From the NCBI GenBank assembly GCA_014904845.1, contig MU119404.1:37677-101676 (forward strand): a stretch of 64,000 nt of DNA. Direction: 5' to 3'. Under the pieces are notes generated by a model. The model worked only from the letters and a program-made list of their open reading frames with translations, ran no database searches and was not told the origin of the DNA. Below are positions 1-12,379 of the stretch, one piece after another (position 1 is the first letter of the stretch; the number at the start of each line of letters is the position of its first letter). Made by a program: the position numbers and the translations under genes. This DNA is from Acephala macrosclerotiorum. Lineage: Eukaryota; Ascomycota; Leotiomycetes; Helotiales; Mollisiaceae.

Positions 1-284
1 TGCGAGGGACAACGGTAACCTGCCCGTCGCCTTTCTCGCTGTCAGAGAGGTTGAGTGGGTCGGGACTTGAAATGCAAGACCTCACTGGTGGACTTTTTGC
101 TTCTATGCCTGTCATTGGTGCGCTTGAAGGCTAAGCGATCGTCAGGGGCATGATCTCATCAACCCCGCCATTTTCCTTCCATGCCAACAGATGCTAACAA
201 GCGGGGATATCGTGAACAAGTTACCATCAAATACCGGATCTCCTCAAAATTAGGATCGAAATTATTCCAATTGTCGTCTTCAAA

Positions 285-2882
285 ATGTGGCTTGGACAAC
301 AAAAGCTCCCCCTCTTAACAGCACTCGTGCTGCCAAGTTTGTGTCTGGGACAGGATCCAGTTCGACCCTACCCTTTACCAGATGACAACCTTTCGACCAC
401 TTCTATTCTGGACCACCAATCATACCTCTCCTCACTCGATGACCCGCAGTGGTATCTCGACAATATTCCTTTCGTTGACCTTCCGGACAAGATCATCCAA
501 GATGTGTACTACTACCGGACTTCAGTCCTCAAGAGACACCTCAAGTATTCTCACGAAGGTCATGGGTGGCTGTTCACAGAGTTCATTCACCCTGTTTCAT
601 GGGCCAGCAAGCTCCAAACGATCCCGGACTCAGCAGCTCATCAAATTCTAGAAGGACGATGGCTTCGGGACCCAAGCTATACCAAAGATCTGATAGACTT
701 GTACATGCGAGCGGGAATAGAAGCTCTCGGTGGTATTTCATACACTCAATACATTCATCGCGCTATTCTAGAGCATGCATGGGCTACCGGCGATGTCGAC
801 TTCCTCGTTTCCCAGATGCCTGGAATGATCGAGACATTCAATCTCTGGAACGTCACTCAAAACAACGTGACTGGACTTTACCATCGTACTCCGCTCTCTG
901 ACGCACAAGAGTACTCATTGCCAGGATACTGGACTGGAGGTCCAAGTGGCGGCAAGGTGGAAATCTGGAATGCGTTTGGGAATGACTTCAACACAATATG
1001 GTTGGGACCCGAGACTTATCGACCGAACTTCAACGCTTACATGGTCGCTAATGCTCGTGCTATCTCAACGGTATCTCAACTTGCCAATCAGTCTTCGCTT
1101 GCTGAGCAGTGGGATGAGAGAGCAGACACATTGTACGGCAAAATGAGGGACATGCTCTGGGACGACAACATAAAGTTTTGGATCGATGTCGTGGAGGGAA
1201 CCAATCTAAGAGTTGAAGGCAGGCAATTGATTGGCTATTTTCCGTTCCGGTTTGATGTCGGAACAGACACGGATTCAATTATGGGTTTGGAGGCAGGGCT
1301 GACACCCGAGGCCTTCTTGACTGAATATGGACCAACCACGCTTGACCAGGCTGACCCATACTACACTGAGTTCAAGAACACGACCTATTGTTGTGTAAGT
1401 AAAGAGTAGCCTTCATTCACACATAGTCTAACATATTTTTAGATCTGGCAAGGTCAGTCGTGGCCTTTCAGCACATCAGTCTATCTAGGCACGCTTGCTC
1501 GCCTAGCACGAGAGAACAGCAGCTCGATCGTGACACCGGAATTGTTTCAACAAGCATTCGAAGCCTACACGATAACAAACTTCAAAGACGGTGTACCCTA
1601 CGTTGCTGAAAGTCACTACCCTACCATCGATGAATGGTCAGGCGACACCTCAAACCACAGCGAGAACTACCTTCACTCGACATACATCGACAATATCTTC
1701 ACCAACCTCTTCGGGATCATTCCAACATTGGACAACAGACTGGAGCTTCGTCCTCTAGTTCCAAGCAATTGGACGTACTTTGCGGTTGAAAATCTTCCCT
1801 ACCACGGTCAACTCATCTCCATCCTCTGGGACCAAACTGGCTCCTACTACTCAAACTTCGCCCACAGCTCTGGCCTCTCAATCTACTCGTCCGGTACCTT
1901 GCTTCACAACCAACCAACCCTCACACCACTAAACATCACCCTCTCAACCAACACCCATTCCTCCATCTCAAACCTCGCCACTCAACCCCGCTACGTCAAC
2001 ATCCTCAGCAACCCCAACGCACCCTGGGGTCTCCCAAACATCACCGCTGACTACACATTCAGTTCCAACGGTGACTCCTCTCCCTACGAAGCTTGGAAAA
2101 TGATCGACGGGTTGCTCTGGTATGATACAACACCAGACAACAGATGGACGAACAACCAATCCACTACACCTTTCAACACTATCTCGATCAACCTACCGAG
2201 GGCTAGGAAGTTCAGTAGTGTATCTCTTGCAATTTTTGCCGACACAGATAGAGGAGGTGTTATTGCTTGTCCTTCTGCTATTATGGTCCATGATCGGAAT
2301 GGTAGCTTGCTAGCGAGTCGGAATCCTTGGAATGGGTGTGTGCCGAATGCTTTGAATACTGTGCTGTTCAGGAGTAGCAACTCTTCGAATGCGGGGAATG
2401 GCACGACGCCAGCTACCGGGATAGAAGTCGAGACGGATTTCCTGTCTATCACGCTTGTTAACCAACTTCATTACGCGGTCGCGGTGTCAGAGATTCAGAT
2501 TTGGGTCGCTGCTACGATGGGACCGAGATATGAAGCTGAAGATGGATTGTTGGGGACATTTATTGGTGGGTTTGAGGGGAAGAAATCTGGTCTGAACTGC
2601 ACCATTCAGGATGGAGGAGTTTTACTTGGCGATGGCGCATGGGCGGAGATTGCTGATGTGAGGACGTCGAATAGTGTAAGTGGGATGAGGAACTTGACAG
2701 TTATTGGAGGTGAGAGTGGGACATTGGCCGTGCAGATGAATTTCTTGACGAACTCGACGGTGGTGTTTGACGGGAGCAGCGCGAACAAGACTGTTGAGGT
2801 GGAATTCTTGGCTGGTGGGAATGTGGTCACCATGTTTTGGGTCAATGGAAAGCCGTGGGTTGATGCTATTGTCATTGAGTAA
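285..2882 (+). CDS. Secreted six-hairpin glycoside hydrolase with C-terminal F5/8C-like and CBM35/6-like domains
   Basis: Two exons, 285..1394 and 1443..2882, encode 849 aa. The 48-nt intron has a GTAAGT donor and TTTAG acceptor and joins CC to IWQGQSWPFS in frame. Residues 1-22 form a signal peptide (hydrophobic stretch LLTALVLPSLCLG before QDP), so the enzyme is probably secreted, and many N-x-S/T sequons fit that. Residues about 30-520 have the helix-rich, Trp/Tyr-rich pattern of an (alpha/alpha)6 clan hydrolase, resembling mannosylglycerate-hydrolase/debranching-like families. Residues about 560-726 look like a discoidin (F5/8 type C) sandwich, and about 730-849 start with RYEAEDG like CBM6/CBM35 modules. 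Substrate is not deducible; plant or fungal wall glycans are an inference. I saw no frameshift or missing segment. The start follows an AT-rich leader and is the first ATG giving a signal peptide. Confidence 0.88.
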
Positions 2883-3294
2883 AGTGGTCTCCTACGTAGG
2901 TGAGTGTCCTGTATATAGAAGCGACAAAATATTCGATCGCTCTGAAATATAATATATAGAACCTCCTCCTGACCGAAGACTGGAATCAAGTCATGGTCTT
3001 GGCAGATGCCCATCTTTTAATCCTCCTCTCATCTTTATCTCCTCCAGAATCCAGGCTTCCGTGACATTGGCAAATGATGGTGCAGCTCTGCATGATAGTA
3101 CCGATAATACCAAACCAAACCCTTTGGCAACTTAGGCTGACTATTCGCGATATCCCTCAAAAGCCGCGAAAGAATGGCTGATCAAACCCATTCCCTTACA
3201 TCTCTGCTTGTAGTTAGTCCCAAAGAGATAAAATTGTAAAGGCTATTTCTACTGATATGCCTAGATTTAAGTACCTCTTCATCAGCGTACAAAA
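2883..3294. other. Intergenic, 3' flank of the hydrolase gene
   Basis: No coding signal was seen. The stretch probably contains the 3' UTR of the hydrolase gene. Confidence 0.5.
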
Positions 3295-3465
3295 TGATTA
3301 GATTAGATTAGATTATGGGGTCCTAATTATAATCTAATCAAGAAAATCATGATTTAACCAATTATAATCAAGATTTTTTTTTCAAAAAGCGATAATCAGA
3401 ATCTAATCTACTTTAATCAAGTTAATCAATTATATAATTGATTAGCTTGATTTTTTTGGTCACGC
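3295..3465. repeat. AT-rich block of AATC/GATTA repeats with a 20-bp perfect palindrome
   Basis: The block is made of repeated GATTA/TAATC words (for example GATTAGATTAGATTA near 3299) interspersed with poly-T. Positions 3424-3443 are a perfect palindrome, AATCAATTATATAATTGATT, extended by imperfect arms on both sides. It directly abuts the decayed gene at 3470-4210. Subterminal short repeats of this kind are common at ends of DNA transposons, but no transposase or target duplication was found, so the origin is open. Confidence 0.6.
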
Positions 3466-3469
3466 TGCT

Positions 3470-4210
3470 CTTCATCCGCCGAAGCCAATTCTGCAGCCAC
3501 TTGTTCCAAGAAATATAGATACTCTGATCCTGGACTCATGATCATGTAGAGATTATCTCTCCTTTGAGCCTGATTGATCGTGTAATATGTTGGCGGAATA
3601 TGTTAGTGCCAAAAGCCGAACTTTCCAGGACTTTTATTATTACGCGGAATTACCTAGTCATCTTGAATGGTCGACTGGAACTTGGCTCGATCGGGAAATA
3701 TCTGGCTGGAATTGAATAGCTTTGTTGCACCTCTCTCTCGCGTTCGTTCTCAAGACCTTTTCGAGGTATTTGCAAGTGTGGACTAATGTGAGGTAATTCG
3801 ATGAAGGTATCTGGGAGAATATTTAGATGGCGAGTTCGACTGGGAGGACGGAGAAATAATCCTTCCTCGGAAGTTTCGTTGCGAATTGAGCTTGGAGATG
3901 TCGTTCTCTCTCTTGGGTGACTTGTGTGACAAGGTCGGTAATCTCAGATGTCAATTGGGCAGAGACTTGAGGCAGTTGAGAAGAAACACTGCAATCCACG
4001 AGTGAAATCTTGGTTTGAACTCCTCCGCCGTTTCTGGTGATAACATTTATTGTGCTGGAGGAGACATGTTCCGTTTTGATTCCTTGATCTCGGTTGCTGT
4101 CGATAAGTTGTTTCTTCCGCGACGTAGAAGTACCTTAGCAAAATGTTGGGGTCGGTTTGGGGCGTTGATGCTGAAGAGATGTAGGACAAAATCTGGTATG
4201 CCGTCATGTG
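3470..4210 (-). pseudogene. Decayed F-box-like gene
   Basis: The minus strand carries a long coding-like stretch interrupted by stops. One frame reads through a hydrophilic Ser/Thr-rich segment into DYFSVLPVELAI, a TAA stop, then IFSQIPSSNYLTLVHTC, which has the LPxEL..IF..L pattern of an F-box. A second coding-like piece ends with SPGSEYLYFLEQVAAELAS near 3470-3560. Two stops, TAA at about 4135 and TAA at about 3825, could each derive from CAA by C-to-T change. Because no uninterrupted frame or plausible intron set restores the gene, I call it a pseudogene. The F-box assignment rests on a short motif; the downstream piece may belong to the same or another gene. Confidence 0.5.
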
Positions 4211-4770
4211 ACACCGCTACAAGCTCTAGAACACATCTTAGTCTCATTATAACATTCCTCTAGAAGCTGAGGAGTGATCATATTATATTCCAGAAGGCTA
4301 CTAGAAGCTTTTATAATATGTTGAGGACCTTGGTTTCCCTGTCTACCTTTAGGGCCTAAATTGTGCACGTGCAAACATGAAGTCATTGTGGCTTAGCTCT
4401 CGTTAAGCAACTCTAAAACTTCGCTAGAAGGAAGAGCTTCACGAGAATGAAGCAAAGTTGAAAGAGCGAGTAATTCCGCGACCCTCGGCCAAAGAATCAA
4501 ACGGAATGAAGCACTGACTTTGTCGAATCGTTAAGGCACACTGGGGCCAAAGCTGCAAAGCCTGTGGGATGGGCCAAACCATCAAGGAAGATCACGACAA
4601 AAATCGTGACTGGAAGGATATATGTATATCTATTATTCTAATATTACCTGTCCAAAAACGCCTTCCAAGATCGACCTTAAATCCTGACCTAACGTAGATG
4701 ATCCGTCACGCCATTAACTTCCTGCCAACGCCTTCCTTCTAGATCGTCTCCCCTTCCATCCTCACCTCCC
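4211..4770. other. Intergenic
   Basis: Nothing recognisable was seen. Only short open frames are present, with no homology signal; the right part is probably the 3' flank of the minus-strand secreted-protein gene. Confidence 0.5.
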
Positions 4771-5661
4771 TCAAGGTCCGTGTGGGACCACGCTCGCGCT
4801 GGACATAATGAAGCCCGAAGTGAGCATCGCGCTCGACACAACTGGTGCAATGGTAGTAGTATTGCTCGTAATCATGGACGAAGATCCTGTTAAAGTGATC
4901 AAGTAGGTTGTGGTCTCTGTAAAAGTTTCATAAATGATACTCGCGAAGCACATGCCGCTTTCGAAAGAAGAGGTGGCAGGAACAGCACTGTGAGAGTGAT
5001 GGTGATGATGAGTGCGAGTGGTGAAAGTTCCATCGTTGCTGCGTGTGTGGTGCTCAGCGCTGGTACTAGTAATGTTGCTTGTTGCTGGAGCTATGCTTGC
5101 TGCGATAGGAGTGGTTTGGACGACATCTGAGGTCGGGGCAATAGCGGAGGACTGGATGACGGCGGAGGTCTGAGCGACATCGGAGGTAGGTGCAACGGCT
5201 CCCGTGACGATGCAGGAGCAAGCGGACGAGATTCGGCTGGGATCGGCGTGGCATTGAGAGACATAATCGGGAATATTGGTGGTAACGAGGTTGATTGTCG
5301 TGGTGTAGGTTGCGCAGAATGCAGTAACCTGTGAGTGGCGCAAGAATTGACGAAGGCAATTATTGTGATGACAATTTTGCGGCGAGACGATGGCAGAAGC
5401 GGAGGTTTGTGCTGGGCTGGAAGCAGTTGCCTGCACAGAGGTCTCGATAACCACGACTGAGGAGTTGATTGGTTCTGTGGTAATGCTGGATGGCGGGGTG
5501 AAAGTCGACGTAGAGAGGATAGTAACCGGAACAGTGACAGTTGTAGTGGTTACTGAGACTGCGGGGCACTGGCTGGTGTCCCTGTGAGCGAGGGGATTCC
5601 CGAGGGCGGAGGTGGAAAGAGTAAGGATGGCAGCTGCCATCATATGAATTCGAGAAGACAT
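4771..5661 (-). CDS. Secreted Ser/Thr-rich protein with a cysteine module
   Basis: A single exon of 296 aa, if started at the internal ATG at 5661, which gives a good signal peptide (MMAAAILTLSTSALG then NPLAHRD). The longer frame begins at 5736 and lacks a signal at its N terminus. The mature protein is rich in Ser, Thr, Val and Pro, as expected for a heavily O-glycosylated wall or surface protein. Residues about 115-175 contain a cysteine module (NNCLRQFLRH, AFCATYTTT, SQCHADPSRISSACSC) seen in many fungal secreted Ser-rich proteins. A His-rich patch and a second Cys follow. No clear GPI signal is visible: the C terminus is only moderately hydrophobic. Role in cell wall or host surface is inferred only. 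Confidence 0.75.
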   Translation of the reverse strand: MSSRIHMMAAAILTLSTSALGNPLAHRDTSQCPAVSVTTTTVTVPVTILSTSTFTPPSSITTEPINSSVVVIETSVQATASSPAQTSASAIVSPQNCHHNNCLRQFLRHSQVTAFCATYTTTINLVTTNIPDYVSQCHADPSRISSACSCIVTGAVAPTSDVAQTSAVIQSSAIAPTSDVVQTTPIAASIAPATSNITSTSAEHHTRSNDGTFTTRTHHHHHSHSAVPATSSFESGMCFASIIYETFTETTTYLITLTGSSSMITSNTTTIAPVVSSAMLTSGFIMSSASVVPHGP

Positions 5662-6834
5662 GATGTGCAGATTCTGTGCTGATACGTGTACGTTGGAAGA
5701 AGTTTGTATGTTCGAAGGAGTGGAGAAGTCGAGCAATGAATGAAGACCGTCTTCATGTAAAGTTTAAATGAATGTGGCGGTTGATGGAAGTATCTGTGAT
5801 TTCAATTCGTGCCGTCCGGCAGCGTATGATTGTTCTTATACGACGCATAGGAACCAGAACTAGTTCTGCCGTATGCAGCATGATGGCGCCTAGCAATATT
5901 TATTACATTCTTAGGCACGCGGAAAGGACCTGATAGATAACTTGCACTTGACCTTGCTCCCCGCAAAATAAATCTATTGACAATTCGACGACAACCCCTT
6001 CTTTGCAGGATAGAGACAACGAAGACGACTCGAACAGGGCGGGGAGGTAAGGGTCATCGAAATCTGACGAACAACGCAATGCATGGACAGCGAACGAAAA
6101 CACGGCATTGACGCAAGACATCAGCGGGTCAGAAAAAGCATCACCGGTGGCATAGGCGGTTGCAATGAGGGCCGCCATTAAACGATGACACGCATCAACA
6201 ATCATTCACGTGATATGAATCGATAGAATTGTCTGGTATCCAAAGCAGCAGCAAGTATCCGTACAATCCAATACCAGCATGTATCGCATGATGGACTGCA
6301 AGTTGAGGTCTCGATTTGTTCTCGTGCAGCTTGCACTGGCCGAGCAAATGGAGGGGCGTCAAATAGCGATACGACCTCGCTGTGTTGCCAGGGACACTTC
6401 CCTGCAGACTTGATGCGGCCACGGAGGTAGCACTTTGAAGGGAGAGCATTGATTGTCGTATTGAATTTGGAGTCGAGCTGTGAAGAGTATTGTATGGTGC
6501 ACGATGAGAGAAGGGAGGCAGGGACGAAGAGATGGGAGTTTTCTTGATAGTGGATGCCTTTCTGGGTTTAGCGCACTTGAGCTCCGCTCGGTCCCTCGCA
6601 GATTTTATATTGACATCCATCGCGATCATAACAATTATGTTTCTTCAACACCACACCTGCTCACCACCTTGCCTCTCTTTCAGTGTATAGATCTTACGTC
6701 GACCTTCTTTTAATTTCCTGGCTTCCTGCCCCTTCTTTTGATGACACCCGAGTAGAGCGCCGGGCCAGCGTGGGAGTTCACGAGGTGGTTTTCTCGTACA
6801 GCAACAAGGCAATTTCCCTCCTTCCGCCGCCAGA
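5662..6834. other. Intergenic between divergent genes
   Basis: About 1.2 kb between the minus-strand secreted-protein gene and the plus-strand LAMTOR1-like gene. It must hold both promoters. Small open frames are present (5903-6205 and 6195-6629 on minus) but show no recognisable domain. Confidence 0.5.
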
Positions 6835-7509
6835 ATGGGCGTCTGCTCCTCCTGCATTGGCCATGATCGTGACCGCGATTTGTCCGACGAGGTGAGAGCA
6901 TCTTCTTGTATCCGCAAGCCAGAACAAGTTACTGACAGGTCTCCTCGGACAGGACGAACAATCTCGATTGCTCTTCGACGACCCGCACGCGAATCATTAC
7001 GGCAGCTTCGGAGATCACAGTGCTGGAGCAATTCAGGCAGATCCTCGAGAGTTCCAGCGAGAGACGGAGGCCTTGCAGAAGGTCGTGATGCAGACATCAA
7101 AGTAAGATTGCGCGCCTCTGAGTGCTTCTCGGGATGAAGACTCGAAACTCGCACACCCTCAATCCCCTGCTGTAAACAAAGAACTGCATGCTAATTCGTT
7201 CTCTGCAGCCATCTTGTTGATATATTTGCTATGGTGCCGCAGAACAACATCCCGCCATCTGCAACCACCACCTTCCCGGTCCAAGAAGCCAGACTATTGC
7301 GGTACCAAGATGTGCTTGCAAAGATTTCTACATCCGATATGGCAATGAAACCCAATCAACCCCTGGCCGAGAATACGCCGGCACCCTCAGAAGGATGGAT
7401 CTCCGACGAAGAAGACCTCGATGGCATGCAAAGCCACAAGCCTGTCAAATCAGATGGTATAGGACCGCTGCTGGGAGGGTTCGCAGATGCAGAGACCTCC
7501 ATGGAATAG
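6835..7509 (+). CDS. LAMTOR1/Ego1 (Meh1)-type late endosomal/vacuolar adaptor
   Basis: Three exons, 6835..6891, 6953..7101 and 7209..7509, give 168 aa. Intron 1 is 61 nt (GTGAGA..CAG) and intron 2 is 107 nt (GTAAGA..GCAG); phases match. The N terminus MGVCSSCIG has Gly2 for myristoylation and Cys4/Cys7 for palmitoylation, and is followed by an acidic stretch and DEQSRLLFDD, the LAMTOR1 (p18) pattern. The middle FQRETEALQKVVMQTSNHLVDIF followed by a Pro-rich stretch fits the helix that wraps the Ragulator/EGO complex. In yeast and animals this protein anchors Rag GTPases to the vacuole or lysosome and so links amino acids to TORC1. The C terminus has an acidic SDEEDLD patch. The gene looks intact. 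The short ORFs in this stretch are exon fragments. Confidence 0.88.
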
Positions 7510-8479
7510 ACATGGGCTTCAGGCTTGCTGGCATATTTTCGTTCCACGGCGTCGGGCGTTCCATAGCTGTTACAATCCCCTCATGCGTACACCCAAAAAT
7601 CCGGCGCGCCGGTTAGGACCAGAGATGGATATTGGATTTTAAGTGGACCAGCTAAGCGTACTTGCCTATGCGTTGTATCATTCCAGCATTTCCTTTGTCA
7701 AGAGAGCCTGTTCACTGGTTGCTGAATGATTTGGCACAGCCAACCAAATTGCACTCTGGCTCTGCAGTTGGGCTGCGACAAAGGTCCATTAAGGATCAGC
7801 CACGTTCTCGAATTACACTTCATCAGAGTCTTCTCAGTCTGTCTCATAAAGGCCGACCCTTCTCCCCAGTCTCTTCCGAATGCATTTCGTTTCTTCCAGC
7901 CAAGATTTCTCAGCCGGGCATAAGTGTGGTGAGCAAAAGTACTGTTGTGGGGTGTATATCTGGTCATGGCTAATTTGGGTGACAGGCGCTTAGCCGCATC
8001 GCATATCAAGACACCACATCATCAACATTATATCAAGACCTTCCATCGAAGTCATCGCACCAGCACCATCTGCCATGCTGCCACCCAGGAATCGGAATGC
8101 CAACTCGAATTCACTCGCTGCGACGACAATCTCCCCAACCGCTCGGCTCAGTAGCTAAGCGCCCGGCAACTCCTTCACTGATAGGCCGATGAAGGGATGT
8201 CACGAAATGAATGGAAATATTGAAGAGATTTAAGGCCGTTTCAACGTTGCAGACTATGACTACCCAGGAAAGACATCGTATCATCATCCATGCCAATCTC
8301 CAAGGACCCGAGTTCCGATTCCGTTGCCCAATGTCGCCGACAGCCAAAGAAACAAGGAAACAAATCAAGTTGCCGTCGCCTTTACAATTTTTTCTGACCC
8401 CGGGTGGTCTTTCATCTGTCAGTTTCTAGCGCAGAAGGACGGTAGATGCCAATGCTTACCATGAAGTCGCCTCACACGT
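7510..8479. other. Intergenic between convergent genes
   Basis: Downstream of the LAMTOR1-like gene and of the minus-strand small gene. No coding or structural signal was recognised beyond possible 3' UTRs. Confidence 0.5.
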
Positions 8480-8821
8480 TCACTTCCGGCCCCCGATGTT
8501 GTATGTCTGAGACGAACGCTTGCTGTTGAGCTCCCAGATTTCGCGCTCCAAGTCGGCGATCAAGCTTTGAGATGCATCAATGGAGGCGCGGCGATTTCCC
8601 TCTGATCTCCACCTCTTGATCCTGTCTTGCTCCTTGGCAATACGACCATACTTTGTTTGGATCTTGGCGCAGTACTTGCAATCCTCACGCACGTGGGTTG
8701 ACTCGAAGACCATCCTCATGCCGCAGGTCTCACCCGTTCTGTATTCCTTCGAACAGTGTGCCTTGAAGTTACCCCACTTCCAGTCTCCGCACTGGCTGAC
8801 GATCTGCTCATAGAAGCACAT
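8480..8821 (-). CDS. Small conserved fungal protein with Cys motifs
   Basis: 113 aa in one coding exon. It begins MCFYEQIVSQCGDWKWGNF and carries pairs of Cys and His (CGDWKWGNFKAHC, ETCGMRM, EDCKYCAKI), followed by a basic, coiled-coil-like C-terminal half (KEQDRIKRWRSEGNRR, LEREIWELNSKR). I recognise this as a widespread uncharacterised ascomycete family whose members start MCFYE and keep the Cys positions; the Cys set may bind zinc. Function is unknown. The ATG lies 11 nt after a good splice acceptor, which argues for a 5' UTR intron and supports this start. Confidence 0.75.
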   Translation of the reverse strand: MCFYEQIVSQCGDWKWGNFKAHCSKEYRTGETCGMRMVFESTHVREDCKYCAKIQTKYGRIAKEQDRIKRWRSEGNRRASIDASQSLIADLEREIWELNSKRSSQTYNIGGRK

Positions 8822-8832
8822 GGTGGTTGAGG

Positions 8833-8909
8833 CTGCAAGTATGAGGAGTCAGCATCAGAGCCAATATGTTTCCAAGGTAGGTTGAAGTACTAGCTATCTG
8901 GAAACTTAC
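8833..8909 (-). other. Probable 5' UTR intron of the small MCFYE-type gene
   Basis: On the minus strand, a GTAAGT donor at 8909, a branch-like GCTGAC and a CTTGCAG acceptor ending at 8833 define a 77-nt intron just upstream of the ATG at 8821. Confidence 0.55.
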
Positions 8910-11900
8910 TTGCTGGTAGAACGTTGAGATTGGTTGTTGATAGGTGCTTGGGACTTGGAACTCTTGAGGTTCTGGACGATGCTTTTCAGGAAATGGTATG
9001 GTCAAAGCCCTTGGTGTTTGTGAAGGTATTGATGGTAGAAGAGATGAGTGGATGAGGAATGTTCGTTGCTGATGTTGAGCAGTGGAAAGCGAGGGAGGTG
9101 ACGGCTATTTATCCTCAAGATGATGGGCTGGTATCGAGGGACATCGACGATCAATAACGAGTCTCGAGCAAGCACTTCGCCTCTCAACCCTTTCCCACCA
9201 TCATCCCCGCTTCTAAACCGACGCGACAGACAACGAATGTCTGCAAGCTAGCTCGCTATGAACCTAGCAAGAGACTGCAGATACGCCTACACAGCCATTA
9301 TGACCGTCCCCCCTATCAGCCGTCGACTCGTCCTCATCCTCACCTTCCATCCGCTTCAATCCTGCCGTGTTTGACTTGGAATCAAACACCCGTGGTCATG
9401 TTGGAACAGTCCAAAGTGGCCGTGATAGGGCCTGGCTTTTGCCAGCTCATTCATGTTGCGGGCATATGAGAAAGGCTGCATGCCTTTGCACATGCAGACC
9501 TTGAAGCTATAATCACGTTACGGTGTAATAATCCATGGTCTGGATATATTTTCGGTCCGTCACTGTTGTGTCCATCCAACAATGGTTGAAGGGGTGTGCT
9601 TTTGCGGACCTTCTGGTTCAAACTAAATACGGGACGATCGAATACACCAGGAAAGCAAGCCCCAGCCATTCTCATGTGCATTGAATCACACAATAGCAAG
9701 AAGAAAATCCCTCAAACTTCTCGAGTCTATCCAACCGGAATGAGAAGAGGTGGGCCGCCGTTGCCATGTTGTCAATAACGCCGGCAGCACCATGGCCACA
9801 TTTTGCCTCGAGGAATATCATATCTCTTGACAGCCTCTATACCCTTGATGTTGGACGATGGGGCGGACCTTCCGGCCGACGACGAGATTACCAGTCCCTG
9901 GCCACAAAGGTTTTGGCCAACGTCTATCAAGTCCTGGCTGTGGCGATTGGCATGAGGGCATCTGTCATGGACTCAGCATGCAATATCAATCTGGTGATCG
10001 CCAGTTGCGGCGGAAAAACGGATCATCTTTCTGCAGCGGAGACCCCGCATGCACTCATTCAAGAAAGTCCAAAGCTTTAGCCAGACTTCTGTCGTGGTGT
10101 CTCCCGCCATCACAACAAGGATCCAGTTGATGTGTTGTCCATCATGGCTTCATCACCTTCATCACAGTGCATGGACCAACACGAGCTGGCTGCTGGATGG
10201 GTTCTTTTGCAGATCTTCTGAACCACGTCGCCACTCCGAGACTCTATCACTAGGACGCAATCAAAGTTTCGCCTAACATCTGAGAGAGAGCTTTCCAGTG
10301 ATGGACAGTTACGTGGCATGTTCGATTTGGTTCCCTTCAGAGTCTTACTCGCGTTCGAAGGCTTGCCTGCAACTCCACTTCGGCTGGGTACACACGGGGC
10401 TTCTGCATCCCAGTTCTATCATATGATAGAATTCATGTTAGCTCGGAGCAGGCAAGAGATTGAGTTCAAAGCAGATTTGCCGACTCGAACCGCGAATTTG
10501 GCCTATATTGACGACAATTGGGCTGATATTGGTGGTCACTTACTTGCCTCCGACAATCCCTATTGCTCGAGCGGAAGCCCAGACCAGCTTCACGACAACA
10601 ACTCATAGTGGCAAAGGACATGCAGACTGCAGGCTTCATCACGCTCACCGCTCTTGGTCTGACCAAACTCGATGGAACCTGCATTTCGAGGCGGAGTCCT
10701 GATAGACTCGATCATCATTGTGACTTGGATCTAGGGTTTACACGGAATGGCCTCGGACCTTCGATGAGGCCCTTTTAAGATCGAAAGGAGGGGGCTGGGG
10801 TCCGAAATATGTCGAACGACCGACATAGGCATTGCCCAACGCAGGTCGAAAGTTTTGTTAATGCCTGCTCCGGGAAAAAGATGCGAAATGCAACAGAAAT
10901 GCTCGCAAAAGCATAAGTTGGAAGGTGGAAATTGTGCCTCTAGCCGATGTTTACATTTGGCCCCTTAATACCTGATATATGTGACGTGAGTATCAACAAG
11001 GCCCGATCATCGACCAAGCGTGGCTTTTGTCGATGGCCTATCTAAACAATCCAAACAATTGATTTCTGAATAATACTTTTGATGTGTTTGATACAAAGGT
11101 ACTTGTGAATTAAACTTGACTGTCTATATTTATCGCCTGTGTTCCCATTTTTCGGGACGCCGTTAATCATGTGTTCAAGTAACTATGTGGGAGGCAGAGT
11201 AGTACCTCTACTCCTGTGGCCAATTACGCTGCAAAATGCCTAGGTCCAAAGATTTAAGTTATGCTGGCATAAAGCTGCAGCCTCACCAATGGTCAACATG
11301 GGATATGATTGGTGGGCTTCTCGGAAGAGGCGGTTTAAGGGTAATCAAATGTCCAGCTGGCCGTTACAAGACGATGGGCATCAACAATCCACAATGGGAG
11401 GGTGGGGGAGAGTCATGATTTGACAGTGTGTACAGGTGTTTGGCTGCCGATTGAGGCCGCCGTAGCTCGAAAAGAACGGCATGCAGCGTGCAGAATATGG
11501 TGCGGAATGCAGGCAAGAAGAGGACTTCTGCATGCGAGGCGGCGAACATACATAAGCTGGTCCTCGATACTAGGTAAAGAATTTCTGGGGCATTTTCTTC
11601 AGAAGCAGGGCTAGAAGGCACCAGGCTCGTTGGTCTGCGTTGTTCAGGGCACCATCTCGATGAGTTGGCGAAAGGCCCAGCTGTGCGGCCAGCCTCGAAT
11701 TTAGGTGTTGCCACGACCAATGGGGTGGGGTGGTCGGTTTTGAGGCTCCTGAGAGGCGGACGTGTTCTGGATGACCTCCTCCGTGTTGAGTTGAATGGAA
11801 CGATGGGGAAGGGCAGACGTGCGTGTCACAAATGAACGGAGGCCTCGGAGAGAAGATGAATGAATCGAGCTCGATAACGTTGCATTGTGCCTGGATACTC

Positions 11901-12379
11901 TGCACCTGATTTCCAGAGCGCATTCGCTGCTGACAGCTTGTCGTTATGCTGGTCCCCAAGCCCTTGGCCGTGACCTGCTCCTGCACGTGATCTTCCCGCC
12001 CCCAATTCTTGGAAATCAAACAAAAACATTGAGTACGAGAGGTAAACAGAGAGCCCACTGAGGCTGCGCGCGTATGGCAACCTTAGAAATGCAATTAAAA
12101 GGGTGGAAATACACGATGATGATGTTTGTGGTGGTTTCATTGCCGTTTGTTCTTCAAGCAAATATCTCAGAAGACGTCGCGACAGGCATCAACCCACCCC
12201 GCTAAACTCGACGACCGCCGACCACACCTCGTGTCTGCCATCCCATGATTCCATGACTCGCAGCCAACAACAAGGTCTCAAAGGCCTTCAAACGCCATTC
12301 CAACACTCTCCTTATGATGCTATGACTTCTTGATCTCCCAAATACCAAAGAACACAATTAATACCACGAAAACGTCGAA
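8910..12379. other. Long stretch without a convincing gene
   Basis: About 3.5 kb of normal-composition DNA. Many overlapping short open frames exist on both strands (for example 10318-10608 on plus and 11570-12058 on minus), but none has a domain, signal peptide or consistent splice structure. No tRNA, inverted repeat or transposase was seen. It may contain the promoter of the F-box/RPEL gene at its right end and eroded sequence elsewhere. Confidence 0.45.

Noticed and set aside
3295..3330. Telomere-like repeats (GATTA words)
   Set aside because: Not TTAGGG, not a long array, and inside normal genes' surroundings.
9766..10778. Cluster of overlapping ORFs at 9.8-10.8 kb as a gene
   Set aside because: No frame is consistently open, no recognised motif on either strand.
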